DNA of 41,791 nt from an uncultured Lachnospiraceae bacterium (lineage in GTDB: Bacteria > Bacillota > Clostridia > Lachnospirales > Lachnospiraceae): NCBI GenBank assembly GCA_902766365.1, contig CACXDC010000127.1, positions 1 to 41,791 of the forward strand, written 5' to 3'. This document shows positions 24,275 to 32,074 of this stretch, piece by piece. Within the stretch, counting starts at the first letter, position 1. Each line of letters starts with the position of its first letter. The notes under the pieces were generated by a model. The model had not been told where the DNA came from. It saw only the letters and a program-made list of their open reading frames with translations, and ran no database searches. The position numbers and the translations under genes are program-made.

Positions 24275-25570
24275 ATGTTTGCAGACAGAGCGAAAATATA
24301 TGTCAGAAGCGGCAAGGGCGGCGATGGCCATGTGTCCTTCCGGCGTGAAAAATTTGTAGCAAATGGCGGACCGGATGGCGGCGACGGCGGTGATGGCGGC
24401 AGTGTTATTCTGGAAGTAGATGACGGAATGAATACACTCAGTGATTACCGTCATGTCCGTAAATATCAGGCAATGGATGGCGAAAATGGCAAAAAGCGGA
24501 ACTGCCGTGGTAAAAACGGTGATGACCTGATCCTGAAAATGCCTGCCGGTACTGTTATTAAGGAATTTGAAAGTGGCAAGATCATAACTGACCTCTCTGG
24601 CGAAAACAGACGTTTTGTCCTTTTACAGGGCGGCAGAGGCGGTAAGGGAAACCAGCACTATGCCACCAGTACCATGCAGGTTCCCAAATATGCGCAGCCC
24701 GGCCAGCCGGCCAGGGAGCTTACCCTGCAGCTTGAGTTGAAGGTAATTGCAGACGTAGGACTTGTGGGCTTTCCCAATGTCGGGAAATCAACACTGCTTT
24801 CTAAGGTCAGCAATGCCAGACCGGAAATTGCCAATTATCATTTCACCACCATCACCCCCCACCTTGGTGTGGTAGATCTGGATGGTGCGAAGGGATTTGT
24901 CATGGCAGATATTCCTGGACTTATCGAAGGTGCATCCCAGGGGGTTGGTCTTGGCTTTGAATTCCTGCGTCATATTGAACGTACCAAGGTGATCATCCAT
25001 ATGGTAGATGCTGCATCCACGGAAGGAAGAGATCCGGTTGCGGACATTTATGCCATCAACGAAGAACTGGAAGCCTATAATCCTGAGATTGCCAGAAGGC
25101 CACAGGTGATCGCAGCCAATAAAACGGACATGATCTTTGATGATGGGGAGACAGAGGATCCTGTAGCACGCCTGAAAAAGGAATTTGAGCCAAAGGGAAT
25201 CCCTGTTTATCCGATTTCTGCCATCAGCGGGAAGGGACTGAAAGAGCTTCTGTATCATGTAAGTGAACTGCTTTCAGAAGCGGATCAGGAGCCTGTTGTT
25301 TTTGAACAGGAATTCTTTCCTGAATATATGCTGCCGGTATCAGATGAACCTTATTCTGTTACGTATGATGAAGATGCAAATGAATATGTTGTAGAAGGAC
25401 CCCGAATTGAAAAAATGCTTGGTTATACCAATCTTGACTCCGAAAAGGGATTTACTTTCTTCCAGAACTTCCTGAAGGACAATGGTATTCTGGATGAACT
25501 GGAAGCACTTGGTATTTCAGAGGGAGATACTGTAAGAATGTATGGTCTTTCTTTTGACTATTACAAATAA
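24275..25570 (+). CDS. obgE: GTPase Obg/CgtA
   Basis: A 431-residue ribosome-associated GTPase involved in 50S maturation and stress signalling. The Gly-rich Obg fold spans about 1-157 (RSGKGGDGHVSFRREKFV; GGDGGDGGSVI). The G domain shows G1 GFPNVGKST, G3 DIPGLIEGASQGVGLG, G4 NKTD and SAISGKG. The C-terminal OCT domain (about 350-431) contains FQNFLKDNGILDELEALG and is followed only by a short tail. The ribosome binding site is GAAAGGAAA, immediately after the terminator T-run. Confidence 0.98.
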   Translation: MFADRAKIYVRSGKGGDGHVSFRREKFVANGGPDGGDGGDGGSVILEVDDGMNTLSDYRHVRKYQAMDGENGKKRNCRGKNGDDLILKMPAGTVIKEFESGKIITDLSGENRRFVLLQGGRGGKGNQHYATSTMQVPKYAQPGQPARELTLQLELKVIADVGLVGFPNVGKSTLLSKVSNARPEIANYHFTTITPHLGVVDLDGAKGFVMADIPGLIEGASQGVGLGFEFLRHIERTKVIIHMVDAASTEGRDPVADIYAINEELEAYNPEIARRPQVIAANKTDMIFDDGETEDPVARLKKEFEPKGIPVYPISAISGKGLKELLYHVSELLSEADQEPVVFEQEFFPEYMLPVSDEPYSVTYDEDANEYVVEGPRIEKMLGYTNLDSEKGFTFFQNFLKDNGILDELEALGISEGDTVRMYGLSFDYYK

Positions 25571-25584
25571 CGGAGGAGACGAAT

Positions 25585-25875
25585 ATGACAAGTAAACAGC
25601 GTGCCTATTTAAAAGGACTTGCCATGAATATTGAGCCGGTATTCCAGGTCGGCAAATCAGGCCTTACACCGGAAGTAACAGAGGCTGTTCTGGAAGCTTT
25701 TAATACAAGAGAGCTGATCAAGATTGCTGTTCTGAAAAACTGTCTGGAAGACCCGAAAGAAATTGCAGCAGTGATTGCAGAAAGGACCCATTCCCAGGTT
25801 GTCCAGGTGATTGGCAAGAAAATCGTTCTGTATAAGGAAAACAAGGATCACAAGAAGATCAACCTGCCTTTATAA
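25585..25875 (+). CDS. yhbY: CRS1-YhbY domain RNA-binding protein YhbY
   Basis: A 96-residue single-domain CRM protein associated with pre-50S particles. Seen: the start LTSKQRAYLKGLA-like MTSKQRAYLKGLAMNIEPV, QVGKSGLTPEV, the ELIKIAVLKNCLED helix and QVIGKKIVLYKEN. It lies 14 bp after obgE with a GGAGGAG site. Confidence 0.96.
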   Translation: MTSKQRAYLKGLAMNIEPVFQVGKSGLTPEVTEAVLEAFNTRELIKIAVLKNCLEDPKEIAAVIAERTHSQVVQVIGKKIVLYKENKDHKKINLPL

Positions 25876-25902
25876 TATTCAGAATCAGGGAGTGTTCCTT
25901 AT

Positions 25903-26517
25903 ATGGCAAACAAGAAAACAGGCCTCATAGGCGGAACTTTTAATCCTGTTCATTATGGCCATCTTTTTCTGGCAGAGCAGGCGATGGAATATTGTGATCT
26001 GGATCAGGTGCTCTTTATTCCCAGCGGCATTTCCTATATGAAAAATGTGAGAGAAATTGCCGGGGCAGAAGACCGGCTGCAGATGGTCAGACTGGCAACA
26101 GAGGATCATCCTGACTTTCATGTTTCCTCTATGGAAATGGACCGGCCGGGAGCCAGCTATACCTGCGAGACTCTGCTTGCCCTGTCAGAGGAATATGCAG
26201 ATACCGGATTTTATTTCATTGTTGGTGCTGATAATCTTTTTTCAATAGAAAAGTGGAAGGATCCTGCAGGGATCTTCAGACGATGCACACTGGTAGCTGC
26301 TTTTCGCGGTGCTGAAGACAGAAGTGCCCTGGAAGAGAAAGCCAGAGAATTGCGCAGCAGATATGAGGCAGATATCATCCTTCTGCCAAAGCGCAGGATA
26401 GATATTTCTTCTACAGAGATCAGGCAGAGGATTGCTGAAAAGAAATCTATCCGTTATATGGTACCTGAACCGGTGAGGAACTATATCACAGAACATGGAT
26501 TGTACCAGAAGGCATAA
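25903..26517 (+). CDS. nadD: Nicotinate-nucleotide adenylyltransferase NadD
   Basis: A 204-residue enzyme making deamido-NAD from nicotinate mononucleotide and ATP. Seen: GGTFNPVHYGHLFLAEQA with the HxGH-type motif, the FIPSG loop, VGADNLFSIEKWKDP, and the closing DISSTEIRQRI. The AGGGAG site lies 10 nt upstream. The stop TAA directly abuts the yqeK ATG. Confidence 0.96.
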   Translation: MANKKTGLIGGTFNPVHYGHLFLAEQAMEYCDLDQVLFIPSGISYMKNVREIAGAEDRLQMVRLATEDHPDFHVSSMEMDRPGASYTCETLLALSEEYADTGFYFIVGADNLFSIEKWKDPAGIFRRCTLVAAFRGAEDRSALEEKARELRSRYEADIILLPKRRIDISSTEIRQRIAEKKSIRYMVPEPVRNYITEHGLYQKA

Positions 26518-27138
26518 ATGATCAAAAGCATAAATCCTAAAGCAGGGAAAGGGACAGATGTTATTGTGAAGGAAATCAGTCTGAAAGATTTACGGAAAGA
26601 AATTGAAAAAACACAGGATGAAAAGCGCTTTGAACATACACTGGGTGTCGCCTACACAGCAGCCGCTCTTGCCATGTGTCACGGTGAAGATATCGAAAAG
26701 GCCAAGGTGGCTGGGCTTCTTCATGATTGTGCCAAATGTATCAGTGATGAAAAAAAGATAAAGATCTGTCAGAAAGCTCACGTGGAAATTACAGAAGTGG
26801 AACTGCGGAATCCTTTCCTTCTTCATGCGAAGGCCGGTGCCTGTCTTGCACGTGACAAGTTTGGGGTTCAGGACGAAGATATCCTGAATGCTATTCTTTA
26901 TCATACAACCGGTCGTCCCGATATGTCCAGGCTTGAAAAAATCATTTATATCGCGGATTATATGGAGCCTTCAAGGAAACAGGCAGAAGATCTTCCGGAT
27001 GTCCGGAAACTGGCATTTCAGGATCTTGACCTGGCACTTATCAGGATATTAAAGGATACACTTTTTTATCTGCAGCAAAAGGGAAATGAAACAGATCCCA
27101 TGACACAGAAAACCTACGACTATTATGCAGGATTTTAA
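26518..27138 (+). CDS. yqeK: HD-domain hydrolase YqeK (diadenosine tetraphosphatase)
   Basis: A 206-residue HD-domain protein. Relatives hydrolyse Ap4A symmetrically to ADP. Metal ligands are visible: His in KRFEHTLGV, His-Asp in AGLLHDCAK, HAKAGA, YHTTGRPDMS and IYIADYMEPSR. The ~20 residues before LKDLRKEIEKTQ are an unusual extension, so a later start cannot be excluded. The gene begins at the base after the nadD stop. Confidence 0.93.
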   Translation: MIKSINPKAGKGTDVIVKEISLKDLRKEIEKTQDEKRFEHTLGVAYTAAALAMCHGEDIEKAKVAGLLHDCAKCISDEKKIKICQKAHVEITEVELRNPFLLHAKAGACLARDKFGVQDEDILNAILYHTTGRPDMSRLEKIIYIADYMEPSRKQAEDLPDVRKLAFQDLDLALIRILKDTLFYLQQKGNETDPMTQKTYDYYAGF

Positions 27139-27164
27139 CTGCTTCCTGCTGGAAAGGAACAATT

Positions 27165-27527
27165 ATGATCGAACAGAATATAAAAGAGATGGCACTTCTT
27201 GCAGTAGATGCACTGGAAGATAAAAAGGGTGAGGATATTATCGTTATTGATATCAGCGAAGTTTCTGTGATCGCTGACTGCTTTATTATCGCAGGAGGTT
27301 CCAACAAAAGCCAGATCCAGGCCCTGAGTGATTCTGTAGAAGAGAAGCTTGGAAGAGCAGGGATGCCTCTTAAGCAGGTAGAAGGCTATGGCAGTGCCAA
27401 CTGGATCCTTCTGGACTTCGGAGATATCATTGTCCATATTTTCGATAACGAGAACCGTCTGTTCTATGATCTTGAAAGAATCTGGCGTGATGGAAAGAAG
27501 ATTGACCTTGCTGAGTGGAGAGCCTGA
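27165..27527 (+). CDS. rsfS: Ribosome silencing factor RsfS
   Basis: A 120-residue Iojap-family protein that binds L14 and blocks subunit joining in starvation. Seen: ALEDKKGEDIIVIDIS, the core ADCFIIAGGSNKSQIQALSD and GYGSANWILLDFGDIIVHIF with the C-terminal FYDLERIWRD. It closes the obgE-yhbY-nadD-yqeK-rsfS series. A bidirectional terminator follows. Confidence 0.97.
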   Translation: MIEQNIKEMALLAVDALEDKKGEDIIVIDISEVSVIADCFIIAGGSNKSQIQALSDSVEEKLGRAGMPLKQVEGYGSANWILLDFGDIIVHIFDNENRLFYDLERIWRDGKKIDLAEWRA

Positions 27528-27611
27528 AAATTCTGTGTTTTCAAATGATTCCAAAGCAGATTTAGCAGGAAGAGCGAAGTGTAGCTATGCGAAGCCTGTG
27601 GATTTTAAATG

Positions 27612-27667
27612 AAAAGAAAAAGGGAAGAATGTCTGAATAAAGAACAGATTTCTTCCCTTTTCTTTTT
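27612..27667. terminator. Bidirectional terminator between rsfS and the DUF378 gene
   Basis: A long purine/pyrimidine stem: AAAAGAAAAAGGGAAGAA (from 27612) pairs, with a small bulge, with TTTCTTCCCTTTTCTTTT (ending about 27666). It gives a T-rich 3' end on either strand and lies between two convergent genes. Confidence 0.85.
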
Positions 27668-27710
27668 GATTTCCGATGACTTTTTAACAGCTCAAAGGCC
27701 TGTATCCTAC

Positions 27711-27929
27711 TTAGCCATGAGAACGTTCTGTACCTCCGGCATACATATAAAAAGAGAGCAGATACAGTCCACTGATTCCTACCAGTGCGTATATGATTCT
27801 GGAAATCCAGGACATATTGCCAAAGATCATGGCTACCAGGTCGAAGGAAAAAAATCCAATCAGGCCCCAGTTTACGGCACCGATAATCGTAAGTGTAAGT
27901 GCGATACAGTCTAACACCTTATTATTCAT
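27711..27929 (-). CDS. DUF378 family membrane protein
   Basis: A 72-residue two-helix membrane protein of the DUF378 (YuzA) family: LDCIALTLTIIGAVNWGLIGFF, then ISRIIYALVGISGLYLLSFY. INAVNWGL-type residues between the helices are the family signature. The function is unknown. Two adjacent ATG codons exist (27932 and 27929). The AAGGAGG lies 3 nt before the first and 6 nt before the second, so the second is preferred. It is downstream of lexA on the same strand. Confidence 0.88.
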   Translation of the reverse strand: MNNKVLDCIALTLTIIGAVNWGLIGFFSFDLVAMIFGNMSWISRIIYALVGISGLYLLSFYMYAGGTERSHG

Positions 27930-27977
27930 CATTTACCTCCTTCCTTGAAGAACCAGCTTAAAAATGGATCAGAACTC

Positions 27978-27992
27978 TTCATATAATATGAA
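27978..27992. repeat. Perfect 15-bp palindrome upstream of the DUF378 gene
   Basis: TTCATATAATATGAA has 7-nt arms around a central A. It lies about 50 bp upstream of the DUF378 start, between it and the lexA stop, so it could be an operator or part of a -10 region. Its function is unknown. Confidence 0.5.
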
Positions 27993-28043
27993 AAGCTCTG
28001 TTTCTAGTCTGTCCTTAACGAAGGGAGATTACACTGGAAAAAT

Positions 28044-28661
28044 TTATTTAAAAATACGGAAAATGCCAAATACACGACCAAGAATCTGACAGTCATCTAC
28101 AATAATAGGATCCATGGTATCATTTTCCGGCTGGAGACGGATGTGCCCATCTTCTTTGTAAAATGTCTTGACGGTAGCAGAATCATCGATCAGTGCAACT
28201 ACGATCTCGCCGTTTCTGGCAGTATTACAGGCATTGACAAAAACCTGATCTCCGTTAAAGATCCCCGCATTGATCATGGAATCACCCTTAACATTTAATA
28301 TGAAGGATTCTCCGTGGGGCACCACATCTGCTGGAATTGGGAAGTAGCTTTCGATATTCTCCTCAGCCAGAATCGGCTGTCCGGCAGCTACCTGTCCGAT
28401 CACCGGAAGGCTTACCATTTCTGTACGTACCATCTGGAAATTGTCATCACAGATCTCGATCGCACGTGGTTTCGTAGGGTCTCTTCTGATATATCCATTC
28501 TTCTCAAGTGTCTCCAGATGGGAATGGACAGAAGAGGTGGATTTAAGATTCACGGCTTCACAAATCTCCCGAACTGCCGGCGGATAGCCTCTTTTTAGTA
28601 TTTCTTCTTTAATATAATCCAGAATTTCCTGTTGCTTCGCAGAAATCTTACCACATGCCAT
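28044..28661 (-). CDS. lexA: SOS repressor LexA
   Basis: A 205-residue LexA. The winged-helix DNA-binding domain (about 1-65) includes [16 protein letters not shown] and [18 protein letters not shown]. The autocleavage bond is A93-G94 in VAAGQPI; catalytic residues are S128 in VKGDSMI and K165 in ATVKTFYK. RecA filaments would trigger self-cleavage. The ATG at 28661 is chosen because GGGAGGA lies 6 nt upstream; the ATG at 28676 precedes that site. Divergent from the LysM gene across a region with LexA boxes. The lexA promoter (-35 TTGCTT, -10 TATACT) overlaps one of them, implying autoregulation. Confidence 0.97.
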   Translation of the reverse strand: MACGKISAKQQEILDYIKEEILKRGYPPAVREICEAVNLKSTSSVHSHLETLEKNGYIRRDPTKPRAIEICDDNFQMVRTEMVSLPVIGQVAAGQPILAEENIESYFPIPADVVPHGESFILNVKGDSMINAGIFNGDQVFVNACNTARNGEIVVALIDDSATVKTFYKEDGHIRLQPENDTMDPIIVDDCQILGRVFGIFRIFK

Positions 28662-28739
28662 GTCGGTTCCTCCCATATCAGTGACTGATGACCTGCCGGC
28701 ATCAGTTCTTTCAATATTGATTCAGTAGTTGATAAATAA

Positions 28740-28768
28740 AGTATAACATACCTTATTTCCGAAAGCAA
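28740..28768 (-). promoter_or_regulatory. lexA promoter with overlapping LexA-like half-site
   Basis: On the minus strand, TTGCTT (28768-28763), a 17-nt spacer and TATACT (28745-28740). The overlapping sequence GGAATATATGTTTGC (minus strand, 28779-28765) resembles the LexA boxes on the other side of the region. Confidence 0.75.
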
Positions 28769-28811
28769 ACATATATTCCAAATATTTGTTCGATTTTTGG
28801 GGTAAAATCTA

Positions 28812-28840
28812 TTGACACAGGAATGTATGTTCGATATAAT
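28812..28840 (+). promoter_or_regulatory. Consensus promoter of the LysM (YneA-like) gene with embedded LexA box
   Basis: An exact TTGACA (28812-28817), a 17-nt spacer and an exact TATAAT (28835-28840). The LexA-box-like GGAATGTATGTTCG (28820-28833) fills the spacer, an ideal position for repression. Confidence 0.92.
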
Positions 28841-28850
28841 TCAAACATAA

Positions 28851-28877
28851 GGAACGAGTGTTCGGAGCATATGTTCG
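28851..28877. promoter_or_regulatory. Two tandem LexA-box-like operators
   Basis: GGAACGAGTGTTCG (28851-28864) and GGAGCATATGTTCG (28864-28877) share one base. Both match the Gram-positive SOS box CGAAC-N4-GTTCG closely; the first differs only at the first base. A weaker CAAATATTTGTTCG lies at 28779-28792. Confidence 0.85.
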
Positions 28878-28914
28878 ATATTTATAATCAGTTGATTATC
28901 CGGGAGGCAGAATC

Positions 28915-29289
28915 ATGAACAATCAGATCAGCGAAAGAAGAATCAGAAATAATAAGAAAAAAAGATGCCGTCAGCTCAGACGACACCTTATGATCACTGT
29001 TGCAACCTTACTTTTAACCCTTGGCATTTCAGGTGCTTTTTTCAGTATCGGTTCCAGAGCCCAGGCGGCAGGAGACCGTGACATCAGTTATAAATACTAT
29101 AAGAGCATTACTGTAGCCAGTGGAGATACTCTGTGGAATTATGCTGATCAGTACGCTGACAGTAAGTTCTATGATTCCCATGATGATTATATTAAAGAAG
29201 TAATGAATATCAATCATATGAAAAAAGATACCCTGACCTATGGGCAGCATGTCATTCTTCCTTATTACAGTGATGTATTTACAGAGTAG
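28915..29289 (+). CDS. LysM-domain membrane protein, YneA-like SOS cell-division suppressor
   Basis: A 124-residue protein. The N-terminus is highly basic (~1-25), then one membrane/signal segment (~26-45, LMITVATLLLTLGISGAFF), then an extracellular LysM domain (~64-118, from ITVASGDTLWNYADQYAD to LTYGQHVILPYY). The layout equals Bacillus YneA, which delays division during DNA damage. Its position divergent from lexA and the LexA boxes in its promoter support the same role. The ribosome binding site GGGAGG is strong. Sequence identity to YneA proper was not measured, so the function is inferred. Confidence 0.85.
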   Translation: MNNQISERRIRNNKKKRCRQLRRHLMITVATLLLTLGISGAFFSIGSRAQAAGDRDISYKYYKSITVASGDTLWNYADQYADSKFYDSHDDYIKEVMNINHMKKDTLTYGQHVILPYYSDVFTE

Positions 29290-29379
29290 CAGACATTGCG
29301 GCTGGGACACGGTCTGCGTTGCTTCAGTCAGCCGGTTCTCACCTGTTCCAGTGACTACTTCTGGATATGATCGCTACAC

Positions 29380-30432
29380 TTATGGCTCTCTGAGTCGCAC
29401 AGCATTGGCAGCTTTCCGCTTACGCATATCAGACTGTGCTGCATAGTGTTTTCGTGTAGTATTGACATCCTTATGTCCAAGGACATCTGCTACCAGATAG
29501 ATATCACCTGTTTCCTGATAGAGGGCAGTACCATAGGTACTCCGCAGTTTATGAGGGGTAATCTTTTTCAGCGTGGTTACGGTAGAAGCATATTTTTTTA
29601 CCAGGTTCTCTACAGCCCTGACCGTGATCCGCCTGTTCTGGAGAGAAAGGAATAATGCATTTTCGTGACCTTCAAGTGGAATCATATGATGTCTTTTTTC
29701 CAGATAATCATGCAGTGCATCTGCCACTTCATCCCCGAAGTAAACTACAGTTTCATAACCACCTTTTCGCCTGATCTTAATTCCATTATTTTTAAAATCC
29801 ACATCATTAATATCAAGCCCCACACATTCAGAAACACGGATCCCGGTTCCAAGTAGAAGAGTAAGCAGCGCCACATCACGTATGGCTGTTTTTTTATGAT
29901 AGACCTGCTGGGTTTTACTCAGCTTTGTTCCATCTTCAACCTGATCAAGAAGTATAGCAACTTCATCTGCATCCAGCCGGATGATCTCTTTTTCATGCTG
30001 TTTGGGCAGTGGCACAAGAGCTGCCGGATTTGTCTGGATCAGCTCTGCACAGAAATAATAATTATAAAAGCTCTTTAATGCAGACAGCTTCCGCTTTTTT
30101 CCACGTTCATTATTGGTATATTCCTTACCATCCTTTTTATACAGGCTTAAGTAATCCATATATTCCTCAATATCTTCTTTACAGATGCTGTCCAGGATAG
30201 ATAGTGGATATTCTGTAATCTCCATCTTTTGGCAGACACTGTTATTGTCATGAAGAAATTCGAAAAATACCCGGAGATCATAGGCGTAGGCAAGCCGTGT
30301 TCGTGAAGAAGTGTATTCCTGGATCCCACGGAAAAAGCTTTTACAGAAGCCTGGGAGAGTAGCAAGAACTTCTCTCATATGAGTTGTATTGATCGTATTT
30401 TGTTCATCATGGTAATTTTTGCTGTTTTCCAA
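29380..30432 (-). CDS. xerC: Tyrosine recombinase (XerC/D-like)
   Basis: A 350-residue tyrosine recombinase with all catalytic residues: R199 in GTGIRVSEC, K223 in RRKGGYE, H294 and R297 in HKLRSTYG, H320 in LGHKDVNTT and the nucleophile Y330 in KHYAA. The SAM-like DNA-binding domain spans about 30-140. It is longer than typical XerC (~300) because of an N-terminal extension. The start is a TTG (30432), placed 7 nt after a GGAGGA. It may be a chromosome-dimer recombinase or a domesticated integrase; no attachment site or integrated element is evident beside it. It converges on the LysM gene 90 bp away. Confidence 0.88.
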   Translation of the reverse strand: MENSKNYHDEQNTINTTHMREVLATLPGFCKSFFRGIQEYTSSRTRLAYAYDLRVFFEFLHDNNSVCQKMEITEYPLSILDSICKEDIEEYMDYLSLYKKDGKEYTNNERGKKRKLSALKSFYNYYFCAELIQTNPAALVPLPKQHEKEIIRLDADEVAILLDQVEDGTKLSKTQQVYHKKTAIRDVALLTLLLGTGIRVSECVGLDINDVDFKNNGIKIRRKGGYETVVYFGDEVADALHDYLEKRHHMIPLEGHENALFLSLQNRRITVRAVENLVKKYASTVTTLKKITPHKLRSTYGTALYQETGDIYLVADVLGHKDVNTTRKHYAAQSDMRKRKAANAVRLREP

Positions 30433-30445
30433 TGTTCATTCCTCC

Positions 30446-30458
30446 AGTTGTTACAACT
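30446..30458. repeat. Perfect 13-bp palindrome just upstream of the recombinase gene
   Basis: AGTTGTTACAACT has 6-nt arms around a central T and lies directly before the ribosome binding site of the recombinase gene. It is a candidate operator; no function is shown. Confidence 0.45.
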
Positions 30459-30511
30459 ATGTTAATATTATCATAAATAAATAAGAATCCATAGTATATT
30501 TTCAGAAATAA

Positions 30512-30520
30512 TGGTATGAT
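30512..30520 (+). promoter_or_regulatory. Extended -10 promoter of the AI-2E-family gene
   Basis: TGG-TATGAT (30512-30520) fits an extended -10 element without a clear -35. The predicted transcript start near 30527 leaves no ribosome binding site for an ATG at 30539 but a good one for 30563. Confidence 0.55.
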
Positions 30521-30562
30521 AAATCTATATGGCTTACCATGTCGAGGAAGGAACAGGATAAA

Positions 30563-31882
30563 ATGAAACTAAAATTTGAAAAGAAATACATCTGTTTTGG
30601 GATCACTGCATTTCTTGTAATTGCAGCTTCCATCTGTTTTTATTATTTATTATTTCACTGGGATCGTTTTTCTGCCAGAATTGATTCTATTATCAAAATA
30701 GCAAGTCCTGTTCTCTATGGTATTATTCTGGCATATCTGTTAACTCCACTTGTAAATACACTGGAGCGGAAGTTTTTGATTCCGGCATTCACAAGAAAGT
30801 CAGAAATTACTCTTAAAAAGAAAAAAGGAATCCGTTTTCTTTCAGTTACGCTGACTGTTATAATCGTTATTCTCGTTATTTACGGGTTCTTTTCCATCAT
30901 GATACCGAATTTGATCAGCAGTATCCGGAGCATTTCCATTGCACTTCCTGTATACGTAAATAATTTGATGAAGTTCACGGAAAAGTATTTTGAAGCCAAT
31001 CCGGATATCGAGAGTCTGGTACAGCAGTTGATGACCACATATTCTGCTGAATTTAACCGTTATGTCAACAGCAATGTACTGCCTCAGATGGAATCGTTGT
31101 TACGGACAGTTTCTCTGAGCCTGATCAGTGTTCTGAAGGCTATGTGGAACCTCATCATTGGTCTGATCATTTCTATTTATGTCCTGTTTAGTAAGGAAAC
31201 TTTTTCCGCACAGACAAAGAAGGTTATTTACAGCATTTTTCCTACGTCGAATGCCAATGGGCTGATCCATGATCTTCGTTTTGTCAGCGATACCTTTATT
31301 GGTTTTATCAGCGGTAAGATCGTAGATTCTATTATTATTGGTCTGTTATGTTTTATTGGAACCACACTTTTGAACATTCCCTATGCATTGCTGGTCAGTG
31401 TTATTGTCGGCGTTACCAATGTAATACCGTTTTTTGGCCCTTATCTTGGTGCCATTCCAAGTGCACTACTGGTTTTAATGATCAGCCCCATGAAGTGCCT
31501 GACATTCCTGATCTTTATTCTGATCCTGCAGCAGCTTGATGGTAATTTTATCGGTCCGAAGATCCTTGGGCAGTCAACTGGTCTGACCGGTTTCTGGGTC
31601 ATTTTTTCCATTACCATTTTTGGAGGTCTGTTCGGTGTGCTTGGCATGATCATCGGTGTCCCTTTCTTTGCCGTTGTCTATGCCTTTATCAAACGTCTGG
31701 TTGAAAAAGTATTGCGTAAGCGGGAACTTTCTACGAAAACGACCGATTATATTAATCTGAATTATATTGATGAAAACAGGAATATGATCCCTAAAGATGA
31801 AAGCCTGGAGAAGCCTTTCTTTAAGTTCTCCTTTAAGAAGAAGCCGGCAGGGAATAATGACAGTGATAAGAAAGATAGTTAA
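30563..31882 (+). CDS. AI-2E family transporter
   Basis: A 439-residue membrane protein of the AI-2E/PerM/YdiK family. About eight hydrophobic segments are visible, with the usual long soluble loop (~95-190) between the second pair and the core motifs GVTNVIPFFGPYLGAIPSA and GNFIGPKILGQSTGLTGFWV. The C-terminal ~60 residues are charged and cytosolic (RKRELSTKTTDYIN; FKKKPAGNNDSDKKDS). Substrates vary in the family, including autoinducer-2 export and Na+/H+ antiport, so none is assigned. The ATG at 30563 is preferred to 30539, because AGGAAGGA lies 10 nt before the former. Confidence 0.92.
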   Translation: MKLKFEKKYICFGITAFLVIAASICFYYLLFHWDRFSARIDSIIKIASPVLYGIILAYLLTPLVNTLERKFLIPAFTRKSEITLKKKKGIRFLSVTLTVIIVILVIYGFFSIMIPNLISSIRSISIALPVYVNNLMKFTEKYFEANPDIESLVQQLMTTYSAEFNRYVNSNVLPQMESLLRTVSLSLISVLKAMWNLIIGLIISIYVLFSKETFSAQTKKVIYSIFPTSNANGLIHDLRFVSDTFIGFISGKIVDSIIIGLLCFIGTTLLNIPYALLVSVIVGVTNVIPFFGPYLGAIPSALLVLMISPMKCLTFLIFILILQQLDGNFIGPKILGQSTGLTGFWVIFSITIFGGLFGVLGMIIGVPFFAVVYAFIKRLVEKVLRKRELSTKTTDYINLNYIDENRNMIPKDESLEKPFFKFSFKKKPAGNNDSDKKDS

Positions 31883-32046
31883 TGATTGAAAGATACAAAG
31901 ATAAGGAAGGCGTTTATAAAAGGTTTCATGAAAAAGGACGGATGATGCCGGAGGTGTAAGCTATGTAAACAGCTGGGTGACAGAAGATGGAAATACCTGT
32001 TATCAGCAGTCATGAAATGAGCGAGAAGATGAAGGAAAAGTACTGA
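31882..32046 (+). pseudogene. Frameshifted remnant of a small DUF3303-like protein
   Basis: Starting at an ATG that overlaps the upstream stop (TAATG), the frame reads M-I-E-R-Y-K-D-K-E-G-V-Y-K-R-F-H-E-K-G-R-M-M-P-E and then hits a stop at 31957. Shifting by one base at 31953 (one G missing from GAGGGT) restores G-V-S-Y-V-N-S-W-V-T-E-D-G-N-T-C-Y-Q, which reads as a natural continuation of the same family. The frame breaks again near 32005 and ends at 32046. The pattern recalls small DUF3303-type proteins (RFREKGRMxPEGLxYVxSWV). It appears inactivated; the family name is from memory. Confidence 0.7.
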
Positions 32047-32074
32047 AAAGAAAGGCAGAAGAGGAGCAGTAATT

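Noticed and set aside
27609..27914. Plus-strand frame over the rsfS/DUF378 terminator
   Set aside because: It begins in a terminator stem and is antisense to the DUF378 gene, which has a strong AAGGAGG and family residues.
29290..29320. Terminator after the LysM gene
   Set aside because: GCAGAC...GGTCTGC can pair, but no T-run follows, so a terminator is not claimed.
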